A stretch of 8,463 bases of DNA from Candidatus Thalassarchaeaceae archaeon (GTDB taxonomy: Archaea; Thermoplasmatota; Poseidoniia; Poseidoniales; Thalassarchaeaceae). Position 1 is the first letter of the stretch. Each line of letters begins with the position of its first letter. Shown piece by piece: positions 1 to 6,343 of the stretch. The translations under genes and the position numbers were made by a program. The notes below the pieces were generated by a model, which saw nothing but the letters and a program-made list of their open reading frames with translations, did not search any database and was not told the origin of the DNA. Location: positions 1 to 8,463 of the forward strand of contig JAQXFA010000004.1 of NCBI GenBank assembly GCA_029250565.1. The letters run 5' to 3'.

Positions 1-1
1 C

Positions 2-664
2 GATAATTCCAATGTTGTTTTCAATGACACAAATTCAACCCCATTTGATGGTGAGTTATTGTATGAAATGCACGGTGACGTGGCATCATGGATTACTACA
101 ATACAGTACACAGAAGATGGTGGAGTGATTACTACAAACTACGAATCAATCCGCTTTATGGGGGCGAACGGAGAATGGGTTTTGGGATTCTTTGGCTTTT
201 TATTAATGGGAATATTAACTATGAGTTTTGGATTTATGTTCAGAAAGCGAGTCACTGTGTTTGATACGGCTACTAACCAGATAACTGAGGGATTCATCAA
301 ACGACCTAGGTTTGGGACCATCCGTTCAGAAATGAAGATGCCCATTTCGGTGGATATTGTGAGTAACATCAGGGAAGTCACTCATCGTGAAAGCGGGGAT
401 GAACATTCATCAGGAAGAACATGGACTACCACCCATCATGGAATCGATATAATGGTTGATTTGGTTGGGCAAGGGCCGAAAGCTATCCTCTTCTTGGAAG
501 GTAAAGATGCCAGAAATCAATATGACTCTATTCTAAGGCAATTCTTCTCCGCCCTAGGTGTTAATCTCCCGTCAAGAGATGCAGATAGTGGGGGCTCTCA
601 GGAGGTTGATGATGACCCATTTACAGTTCGACGAACAGTTACAGATGATATGTTTCCAAGATAA
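2..664 (+). CDS. Single-pass membrane protein of unknown function (5' end outside window)
   Basis: The reading frame is open from base 2 with no stop upstream, so the gene begins outside the window; the TTG at 59 is not needed as a start. About 220 residues are visible. They comprise a polar N-terminal stretch, one strong hydrophobic segment (about nt 176-241, rich in Phe, Leu, Gly and Met) followed at once by Arg-Lys-Arg, then a roughly 110-residue region of alternating hydrophobic and polar residues that looks beta-rich and could be a PH-like or similar small cytosolic domain, and finally an acidic, disordered-looking tail. The positive charges after the membrane segment suggest that the C-terminal part faces the cytosol. 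I do not recognise a named family or catalytic motifs. A 73-nt gap separates it from the next gene, with a possible promoter in it, so it is probably not part of the catabolic operon downstream. Its reality as a gene is well supported by the long open frame; its function is unknown. Confidence 0.75.
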   Translation, partial: DNSNVVFNDTNSTPFDGELLYEMHGDVASWITTIQYTEDGGVITTNYESIRFMGANGEWVLGFFGFLLMGILTMSFGFMFRKRVTVFDTATNQITEGFIKRPRFGTIRSEMKMPISVDIVSNIREVTHRESGDEHSSGRTWTTTHHGIDIMVDLVGQGPKAILFLEGKDARNQYDSILRQFFSALGVNLPSRDADSGGSQEVDDDPFTVRRTVTDDMFPR

Positions 665-671
665 GTGTGAA

Positions 672-680
672 TTAATTATA
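672..680 (+). promoter_or_regulatory. Possible archaeal TATA box for the five-gene operon
   Basis: An AT-only stretch (TTAATTATA) lies in the only gap before the operon, 57 nt upstream of the ATG at 738. If it works as an archaeal TATA box, transcription would begin near 700-706 and leave a short leader. No Shine-Dalgarno is visible before the ATG at 738, although the internal genes of the operon have them; this fits a first gene with a distinct initiation mode. The call rests on composition and position only. Confidence 0.25.
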
Positions 681-737
681 CAAAACTCACAGACCGAAAA
701 TAACGGGTATCTACAGCCCCTCCGCTAATTGATAGTC

Positions 738-1484
738 ATGCCCGAGGGGAACAAACCGACTTTTGCTTTTTTACTTCTAAAAGAGCATCCATATGGCCGA
801 GAAATGCTGTACCAAATCCTTGCTGAAGGATTTGTTCCAACAATAATCATCAGTGAAGATTCTGAAATCGCTGATGAAGAAAGAGAGAAATTCCTAGACC
901 GCATAGATGGTAACCCAATTGCCCCAACTATTGAATCCCAATTGACTGAATTGCACTCTGATGGAATTGAAGTTGCACATGTTAGTGTACCCATTCACAA
1001 TTCTGAAAATGTTATGCCTCACATTTCTGATATGGAATTAGATCTAATTGTATTTGGAGGCACCAGAATCATCCGTGGTGAAATCCTAGAACATCCTAAA
1101 GACGGGGTAATCAATTCACACCCTGGCCTTTTACCCCACTGCCGTGGTTCAGCAAGTCCTGCATGGTCGGTTTATCATGACATACCGATTGGCTCTTCAA
1201 CCCACTTCTGTGATAATGGAATAGACACTGGAGAATTATTACTAACCCGTGAAATATCTGTCATCAAGGGAATGACTTACGAAGACCTATGCTACGACAC
1301 ATTGGTGTTAGCAGGGGTACTAATGAAAGATGCATTATTGGGCTATGAGGCAGGAAAATGGAGTGAAATGCGTCACCCGCAAGGTGAAAGCGAGCACCCT
1401 ACCTTCCGTAATGCACCCGATGAGGTGTTGCAGGTGGTACGTCAAAAATTGGCTGACTTTACTTATGCTCACTATGTTAATTAA
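738..1484 (+). CDS. Single-domain formyltransferase-family protein
   Basis: This 248-residue protein has the fold signature of the formyl_transf_N domain (PurN, Fmt and sugar N-formyltransferases), which moves a formyl group to or from tetrahydrofolate. The core motif lies near residues 124-137 (V-I-N-S-H-P-G-L-L-P with a following R-G), and an I-D-T-G motif lies at 162-165. The family catalytic triad Asn/His/Asp maps to N126, H128 and D163, so the enzyme looks active. It lacks the C-terminal domain of methionyl-tRNA formyltransferase and is longer than PurN, which points to a specialised acceptor. I chose the ATG at 738; a TTG at 729 would add three residues, and neither has a clear ribosome site. 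It heads the operon, 13 nt before the SDR gene. In that setting it may take a formyl group off a pathway intermediate (as a folate-dependent deformylase or transferase) or formylate an amine. The family is clear; the substrate is unknown. Confidence 0.85.
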   Translation: MPEGNKPTFAFLLLKEHPYGREMLYQILAEGFVPTIIISEDSEIADEEREKFLDRIDGNPIAPTIESQLTELHSDGIEVAHVSVPIHNSENVMPHISDMELDLIVFGGTRIIRGEILEHPKDGVINSHPGLLPHCRGSASPAWSVYHDIPIGSSTHFCDNGIDTGELLLTREISVIKGMTYEDLCYDTLVLAGVLMKDALLGYEAGKWSEMRHPQGESEHPTFRNAPDEVLQVVRQKLADFTYAHYVN

Positions 1485-1490
1485 AGGAGA
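1483..1490 (+). promoter_or_regulatory. Shine-Dalgarno that fixes the SDR start
   Basis: AAAGGAGA overlaps the stop codon of the formyltransferase gene and lies 7 nt before the ATG at 1498. The frame is open back to about 1330, inside the upstream gene, but this ribosome site, together with the start of Rossmann-fold homology shortly after 1498, makes 1498 the true start. It also implies translational coupling. Confidence 0.75.
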
Positions 1491-1497
1491 TGAAAAA

Positions 1498-2304
1498 ATG
1501 GAGAATATATCACCACTTGCTAATAATGCACTAGATGGACGCCATGCAATTGTGTGTGGAGCATCGGCTGGAATCGGCCGCTCAACTGCGCTAACATTAG
1601 CCGCAGCTGGGGCTGAATTAACACTGATTTCTCGCTCAGCAGACAAGTTGACTGCTCTAGCGAATGAATGTTACAATGCAGGCTCCCCTACAGTCCATGT
1701 TCTACCGATAGATTTGGAGGATGGGAGGGCAATTGATGCTTTGATCCCAGTCCATCTGAAAGAATTTGGCCCAGCGCATATTCTCATCAATAATGCAGCT
1801 GGACCTCCTTCAGGCCCACTTATGGATGCTACAGATGATGATTTTCTCAAACCTCTCAAACGCCACCTTTTCGCTGCTCAGAGAATGGTGAAACACTGCC
1901 TACCTGGTATGGAGGGACTACAACATGGCAGGATTGTGAATATCATCTCAACCTCAGTTCGTGAGCCTATTGCCAATCTTGGGGTTTCCAATACCGTGAG
2001 AGGAGCAATGGCTGGCTGGTCAAAAACTCTAGCAACTGAACTTCCCCCATGTGTAAGTATCAACAACATCTTACCTGGATTCACAAATACCGGTAGACTT
2101 GATTCACTAGCAAAACAAATATCCAAGACAAAAGGGATTACGCCAGACGATGTACGCTCAACATGGCTTGCAGGAGTGCCCGCCGACCGCTTGATAGAGC
2201 CTGAAGAAACAGCGGCAGCAATTGCTTTCCTCTGTTCTGATGCAGGTGGTGCTATTCGCGGTGTTTCACTCGCTGTTGATGGCGGCAGAATGCGCTCAAT
2301 CTAA
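1498..2304 (+). CDS. Short-chain dehydrogenase/reductase with atypical active site
   Basis: This 268-residue SDR is of the usual classical size. The NAD(P)-binding Rossmann glycine motif is at residues 21-27 (G-A-S-A-G-I-G), an acidic D72 follows the third strand, and the N-N-A-A-G motif is at 98-102. A catalytic-region Ser is present around 151-153. The normal Y-x-x-x-K pair is absent: the aligned segment reads S-N-T-V-R at 164-168, so Tyr becomes Ser and Lys becomes Arg. The C-terminal strand (A-V-D-G-G at 259-263) is typical of FabG-like SDRs. I believe similar Tyr-less, Ser/Arg SDRs occur elsewhere among proteins annotated as 3-oxoacyl-ACP reductase-like, so this looks like a subfamily trait and not damage. 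The enzyme may reduce or isomerise an intermediate by a modified mechanism. The gene sits 9 nt before the flavin monooxygenase gene. Fold and cofactor class are secure; the reaction is not. Confidence 0.9.
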   Translation: MENISPLANNALDGRHAIVCGASAGIGRSTALTLAAAGAELTLISRSADKLTALANECYNAGSPTVHVLPIDLEDGRAIDALIPVHLKEFGPAHILINNAAGPPSGPLMDATDDDFLKPLKRHLFAAQRMVKHCLPGMEGLQHGRIVNIISTSVREPIANLGVSNTVRGAMAGWSKTLATELPPCVSINNILPGFTNTGRLDSLAKQISKTKGITPDDVRSTWLAGVPADRLIEPEETAAAIAFLCSDAGGAIRGVSLAVDGGRMRSI

Positions 2305-2313
2305 GGTGAAAAT

Positions 2314-3552
2314 ATGCAGTTTGATGTTTTCTTTTCAATATCGCAGACGCCAGACTCTACTGGCTACTGCCCCGATGAGCAAACAATGTATTCCAACTAT
2401 ATTGAACAGTTGAAACTTGCAGATAATTTGGGATATGGGGTGGCTTGGATTGCTCAGGCTCACCTCTCTACCGAGGTTCAGAAACGCAACCGTAACCCAG
2501 TAATCCCACATTGGGAAGGAGAGGTTGGTTTGTGCACTGATTTTTTCCAATTAGCAGCCCTTTCATTCGCTGAAACTGAACAAATAGAAGTGGGTTCCGC
2601 AGTACTTTCGATTCTAGCTAATGGTGGCCCAATAGCAGTTGCTGAAAGAGTCGGTAATTTTTGTGCGCTACAAGAATTAAGAGGTGACTCAAGGAAATTA
2701 CACATTGGATATTCTGCTGGAAGATTCCAATTTATGGCATCACCATACGGTGTAATCCCTCGTGATGCAGTTGAGGAGGTAGCATGGCCTGCTCTACGTG
2801 GTCAAATCTTTTGGGAAGCGAGTGAAATATTCCTACGCTTGCTAAACGGTGAAGCATTCTCATCAGATTCAGTACGAAAAACAACTCTCAATAGAGGCAA
2901 CTTCCGTAGTGATGAAGATTGGCAAGCAGTACAAGAAGCGGCAATTGATGTCAGAGGATTGACTAAGCATCCACAAGAAATTGAAATACCTCGCCACTAT
3001 CAATTTGAAGAAATAAAAAGTATCCCACAAAATTGGAATCGAGAACTTCTCTCACTAACTCTTGGAAGTCACGAACCGGCTTTACAAATTGAGGCTAACA
3101 AGTATCGCCCAGTACAGGTTTTCAATCTATCAATAACTGCTCCTGAACTCATTGAAGCAACTCATGAAAGAATGAATGAATCCTACCACGAAAGTGGAGG
3201 TGAATGGCAGCGAAATATGATGCCAAGAACTGTCATGGTATTCTTGAATAATGAAGAAGGACTCACTCCAGAAGAGCAGTCATCTGCTGCAAAAAAAGAG
3301 GCAAAGGCCACTCTTGACTCATACTGGAATGCTCTTGAGGGGACTATTGACCCTGCAAAAGTTTCCAAAGCGGCAAATAATGCAGTTATTGGTAACGCCG
3401 AGGAAGTTGCCGCCCAAATTGTTGAAAGATTCCACCCCGACGACCGACTAATGCTGTGGTTCGACTTCTTCCGCCATGACTCCGCGCGAGTTCAGCGCGA
3501 TATGGCTGCATTCATCAATGAAGTCGCACCCTTAGTAAATGGAGATGAGTGA
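2314..3552 (+). CDS. LLM-class flavin-dependent monooxygenase (luciferase-like)
   Basis: This 412-residue protein belongs to the bacterial luciferase-like TIM-barrel family, which uses reduced FMN or F420. The N-terminus begins a beta strand (F-D-V-F-F-S-I-S), followed by the family pattern of a helix with L-A-D-N-L-G-Y-G and then a strand ending A-W-I-A-Q-A-H-L (36-51). A glycine-rich I-G-Y-S-A-G-R element is at 131-137. Near the C-terminus, V-I-G-N-A-E-E-V-A-A-Q-I (358-369) matches the family's typical 'G-x-x-E-E-V-A-x-Q-I' phosphate-side helix. It is longer than most members (about 330-370), with extra sequence around residues 180-245. The start has a GGTG ribosome site 5 nt upstream that overlaps the SDR stop. 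LLM enzymes oxygenate or cleave many substrates, including N-heterocycles (RutA) and sulfonates, or act as F420 dehydrogenases. In this operon a role in oxidative opening or hydroxylation of the substrate is plausible. No partner flavin reductase is in the window. Confidence 0.88.
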   Translation: MQFDVFFSISQTPDSTGYCPDEQTMYSNYIEQLKLADNLGYGVAWIAQAHLSTEVQKRNRNPVIPHWEGEVGLCTDFFQLAALSFAETEQIEVGSAVLSILANGGPIAVAERVGNFCALQELRGDSRKLHIGYSAGRFQFMASPYGVIPRDAVEEVAWPALRGQIFWEASEIFLRLLNGEAFSSDSVRKTTLNRGNFRSDEDWQAVQEAAIDVRGLTKHPQEIEIPRHYQFEEIKSIPQNWNRELLSLTLGSHEPALQIEANKYRPVQVFNLSITAPELIEATHERMNESYHESGGEWQRNMMPRTVMVFLNNEEGLTPEEQSSAAKKEAKATLDSYWNALEGTIDPAKVSKAANNAVIGNAEEVAAQIVERFHPDDRLMLWFDFFRHDSARVQRDMAAFINEVAPLVNGDE

Positions 3553-4720
3553 CTTGACCGAACACAATCCATCATCCGTTTCCCCTGGTAGGCCCGGTTC
3601 AGGAGTCTACCCCACTAACCCCCTTGGAGAAATTCACGATGGGATACCTACAGGAAGAGATGTGGAATGGGAGCCACTAGTTGATTTCCGTCGCAACGAT
3701 GTTTCTGAAAATACAATTCACGGTGCAGTTGCTTGGGCTCATGGAAACGAAGTAATCCACTCTTTTGGAGGAAATGTCCTTTGTTATGGGCGATCAATGA
3801 TGAAACCACTATTGATGAAAACATTCGTTGATGTGCTTGATGGTGAACTCACTAGCAAGCAAAAAGCAATCGCGTGTTCGTCTCACAACGGCGATACCGA
3901 ACACGTTGCTGCAGCACAATCAATCCTCAATGAATCTGAATGGGGATTAATGCAGTGTCCATTAGATGTGCCTCTGATTCAATTCGGACGCCAAGTCCGA
4001 CGCCCACGGCGCTGGTTCCATACTTGTTCAGGAGAACATGCTGCTATCCTCAAAGCACTTCGCTTGAAAGGAATTAATCGAGCAGGTTACACTCTACCAC
4101 AATCAGAATGGTTTCCACTTTTCATTGATGTTCTGAGAGATTTACTTGGGCAACCGGATTGGAATCCTTTGCGAGTAGCAAAAGATGGATGTGGTTTACC
4201 AACGGTTTCCAATACTGTCAATGAATTATCGGTAATGTTTGCAGGCTTAGCAGCTACAAAGGATGACGATTGGATATGGGAATCAATGTGCGACCATCCA
4301 GACCTTGTAGGTGGATTCAATCGTCTTGACTCAACCATCCTAAAATGTGGAGAAGGAAAAGTATTGGCAAAGGAAGGTGCTGACGGACTTTTAGGACTCT
4401 CAGTGATCCATCCAAAATATCCTAAGGGATTGGGAATTACAATAAAAATCGCCCACGGTTGGAATGCGCAAGCAACTTGGTATGTTGCCCGAGCTGTTCT
4501 TGGTGTACTCGGAATTGAGTTAAGAAATCCATATCCCCTACATCGGCAAAAAGCGTTTATCGTACCTGGTGTTGTACCTCCGAATCTCCTCAAAAACCTC
4601 GAAACTGTGGTTACTTGGGATGAATGGGACCCGGATAGTGACCGATGGTACTACGACTGGCGCCAATACTCAGCAATGTCAAATAATGTAGGACAATCAG
4701 ATGAACAGAATCCAAACTGA
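3539..4720 (+). CDS. Divergent L-asparaginase II (AnsA/ReAV-type) family amidohydrolase
   Basis: This 393-residue protein belongs to the L-asparaginase II family typified by the Rhizobium etli enzyme. R-S-M-M-K-P at 85-90 gives the first Ser-Lys pair (S86, K89). S-S-H-N-G at 114-118 with K278 in A-K-E-G-A-D-G gives the second pair (S115, K278). The metal-site cysteines are C163 (T-C-S-G-E-H) and C218 (D-G-C-G). The usual zinc-binding Lys in N-C-S-G-K-H is replaced by E166, and the late 'K-x-x-D-G-x-x-R' element reads K-I-A-H-G-W-N-A, so substrate choice may differ from asparagine. An N-terminal Pro/Gly-rich extension of about 45 residues precedes the domain. The start is uncertain: ATG 3539 overlaps the upstream gene by 14 nt, ATG 3545 is also possible, and TTG 3554 is the best placed relative to the GGAG at 3541. 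It ends 9 nt before the ALDH gene. It likely hydrolyses an amide or related C-N bond of a pathway intermediate. Confidence 0.82.
   Translation: MEMSDLTEHNPSSVSPGRPGSGVYPTNPLGEIHDGIPTGRDVEWEPLVDFRRNDVSENTIHGAVAWAHGNEVIHSFGGNVLCYGRSMMKPLLMKTFVDVLDGELTSKQKAIACSSHNGDTEHVAAAQSILNESEWGLMQCPLDVPLIQFGRQVRRPRRWFHTCSGEHAAILKALRLKGINRAGYTLPQSEWFPLFIDVLRDLLGQPDWNPLRVAKDGCGLPTVSNTVNELSVMFAGLAATKDDDWIWESMCDHPDLVGGFNRLDSTILKCGEGKVLAKEGADGLLGLSVIHPKYPKGLGITIKIAHGWNAQATWYVARAVLGVLGIELRNPYPLHRQKAFIVPGVVPPNLLKNLETVVTWDEWDPDSDRWYYDWRQYSAMSNNVGQSDEQNPN
3541..3548 (+). promoter_or_regulatory. Shine-Dalgarno-like site inside the LLM/asparaginase overlap
   Basis: GGAGATGA lies at the end of the flavin monooxygenase gene. 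It matches the sequence before the SDR start at 1498 (GGAGATGA with 4 nt to ATG). Here the same sequence is 5 nt before an in-frame TTG at 3554, whereas the ATG codons at 3539 and 3545 precede or overlap it. It therefore supports a TTG start for the asparaginase-family protein, which would shorten it by five residues. Confidence 0.4.
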
Positions 4721-4729
4721 GGTTAAAAA

Positions 4730-6238
4730 ATGGATGAAGAGTGCTGTGATTCAGGATGCAAACCCTGTGTTTTGGACCCAGAAGATGGTGATATCCCAGA
4801 CTTACTGAACTACATCTCCGGTGAGTTTCGCCCAGCACTGTGTGAAGAATGGCTGAACGACCTATCCCCAGCAACCGGCATGAGAATTGCTAGGGTTCCT
4901 AAATCAAATGTTGATGATGTTAACTCGGCCGTAAATGCTGCCCGCGATGCCTTACCTGAATGGTCATCCCTGAGTCACGCTAGTAGAGCTGATTGGTTAG
5001 ACAAAATTGCTGATGCCTTAGAAGAACGAGGTGAAGAAGTAGCACAACTGGAATCACTCGACACTGGAAAACCTATTTCTTTGGCACGAAATGTTGACGC
5101 TGCTCGCTCAGTTGCCAACTTCCGTTTCTTTGCTGATGAAGTGAGAAATTTCACTGCTGAAACTTTTGATATGGAAAATGCCACCAACCATGTTGTCTAC
5201 AAGCCGGTTGGTGTTGCTGGTTTGATTACTCCTTGGAATCTCCCACTCTATCTGTTGAGTTGGAAGGTTGCGCCAGCATTAGCAATGGGCAATACAGTTG
5301 TAGCCAAGCCATCCGAAATGACACCAATGACAGCAAGTTTGCTAGCAGAAATCATTGATGATGTCGGACTTCCGTCTGGCGTCTTTAATCTCGTTCATGG
5401 ACATGGTGAAGAAACTGGAGCAGCCCTTACTAGCCACTCAGGGGTTGACCTCATATCCTTCACAGGAGGAACTGCAACTGGCGCCAAAGTCGCATCTGCA
5501 GCAGCATCTTCTTTCAAGAAATTAAGTCTTGAACTAGGTGGCAAAAATGCCACAATTGTATGTGCTGATGCTGATATGGAAAAAACCGTTGCAGGTGTAG
5601 TAAGAGCCGGATTTTTAAATCAAGGACAGGTCTGCCTTTGTGGTTCAAGAATCCTAATTGAAGAGAGCATTTACGATGATTTTGTCAGCCAATTCCTCGC
5701 TGCTGTAGAAGCGATGAAAATTGGTGACCCTGCAGACCCTGAAACAGACCTTGGGGCTCTCATTTCAGCGGACCACCTCAACAAAGTCAGCGGTTATATT
5801 TCTCTAGCCGAAGAAGAAGGTGGAGTTATCCTAACTGGGGGGAATACACCTGAAGGAATCCCAGAGCAATTTGAGAATGGTAACTGGCTCTCACCTACAG
5901 TAATAGATGGCCTTCCACCAAACAGCAGATGTGCTACTGAGGAAATTTTCGGGCCGGTTGTAAGCATCCACGCATTTAGTGATGAGATGGAGGCAATTGA
6001 AATCGCAAACGCAACGCAATATGGCCTAGCAGGAAGTGTGTGGACTTCTGATCTAGAAAAAGGCAGGAGAATCGCTGAGGAAATTGACACCGGAATGGTT
6101 TGGGTCAACACTTGGCTTCACCGTGACTTGCGCACCCCATTTGGAGGAGTTAAACACTCAGGAGTTGGTAGAGAAGGAGGGCGTTGGAGCCTGTCTTTTT
6201 ACTCACACGCGGTTAACATATGCATACACAACGACTGA
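4730..6238 (+). CDS. Aldehyde dehydrogenase, 2-aminomuconate/2-hydroxymuconate semialdehyde type (ALDH8A1-like), with N-terminal Cys cluster
   Basis: This 502-residue NAD(P)-dependent ALDH oxidises an aldehyde to a carboxylic acid. The expected residues are in place: N170 (T-P-W-N), K193 (A-K-P-S), E268 in E-L-G-G-K, and nucleophile C302 in G-Q-V-C. Stretches such as F-R-F-F-A-D at 131-136, P-W-N-L-P-L-Y-L-L-S-W-K and N-Q-G-Q-V-C-L-C look closest to human ALDH8A1 and bacterial 2-aminomuconate 6-semialdehyde dehydrogenase. R120 and R465 coincide with the Arg pair (R120, R464) described as binding the substrate carboxylate in the Pseudomonas enzyme. The first 25 residues carry an unusual C-C-x3-C-x2-C cluster (C5, C6, C10, C13). 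The start has a GAGGT ribosome site 6 nt upstream, and no other in-frame start keeps the domain. It is the last gene of the tight operon. The exact substrate is inferred. Confidence 0.92.
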   Translation: MDEECCDSGCKPCVLDPEDGDIPDLLNYISGEFRPALCEEWLNDLSPATGMRIARVPKSNVDDVNSAVNAARDALPEWSSLSHASRADWLDKIADALEERGEEVAQLESLDTGKPISLARNVDAARSVANFRFFADEVRNFTAETFDMENATNHVVYKPVGVAGLITPWNLPLYLLSWKVAPALAMGNTVVAKPSEMTPMTASLLAEIIDDVGLPSGVFNLVHGHGEETGAALTSHSGVDLISFTGGTATGAKVASAAASSFKKLSLELGGKNATIVCADADMEKTVAGVVRAGFLNQGQVCLCGSRILIEESIYDDFVSQFLAAVEAMKIGDPADPETDLGALISADHLNKVSGYISLAEEEGGVILTGGNTPEGIPEQFENGNWLSPTVIDGLPPNSRCATEEIFGPVVSIHAFSDEMEAIEIANATQYGLAGSVWTSDLEKGRRIAEEIDTGMVWVNTWLHRDLRTPFGGVKHSGVGREGGRWSLSFYSHAVNICIHND

Positions 6239-6273
6239 AATGAATGTCAAACACCCTCCCCTAAAGCCAAAAA

Positions 6274-6305
6274 GGATTGATAATCTAACTTCTCAACATC
6301 AATCC
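6274..6305. repeat. Inverted repeat with 8-bp arms, 16-nt spacer, upstream of permease
   Basis: GGATTGAT (6274-6281) is repeated as its exact reverse complement ATCAATCC (6298-6305). It lies between the ALDH stop and the permease start, over an AT-rich segment (GATAATCTAA) that could serve as a TATA region for the permease. It could be a dyad operator or an RNA stem. The perfect arms are directly visible; the role is inferred. Confidence 0.45.
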
Positions 6306-6309
6306 GGAC

Positions 6310-6330
6310 ACAGGCTCTAAAAGAGCCTGT
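6310..6330. promoter_or_regulatory. Perfect 9-bp hairpin/palindrome just before the permease start
   Basis: Arms ACAGGCTCT (6310-6318) and AGAGCCTGT (6322-6330) flank a 3-nt AAA loop. The hairpin ends 13 nt before the permease ATG at 6344. No T-run follows, so a bacterial-type terminator is unlikely. It may be an operator for the permease promoter or an RNA structure controlling its translation. A second hairpin with the same GGCTC/GAGCC arms precedes the gene at 8112. Confidence 0.5.
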
Positions 6331-6343
6331 TAGTCGGGCAACC

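Noticed and set aside
1330..1497. Upstream in-frame extension of the SDR
   Set aside because: It overlaps the formyltransferase gene in another frame, and a strong Shine-Dalgarno at 1483-1490 sets the start at 1498.
4087..4593. Long open frame on the - strand (168 codons) opposite the asparaginase-family gene
   Set aside because: It lies wholly inside a gene with clear family motifs on the + strand, and its product has no recognisable domain; it is a shadow frame.
738..6238. Operon as a Rut-type pyrimidine degradation cluster
   Set aside because: It has an LLM enzyme and a hydrolase as in Rut, but the hydrolase family is different, RutC-F partners are missing, and the ALDH and formyltransferase do not fit.
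6084..6320. 78-codon + frame across the ALDH 3' end
   Set aside because: Most of it is an out-of-frame shadow of the ALDH. Only the last 26 codons lie outside the gene, and those are discussed as a possible leader.
6310..6330. Hairpin as an intrinsic terminator of the operon
   Set aside because: No T-run follows the stem, and it is only 13 nt before the permease start, so a regulatory role is more likely.
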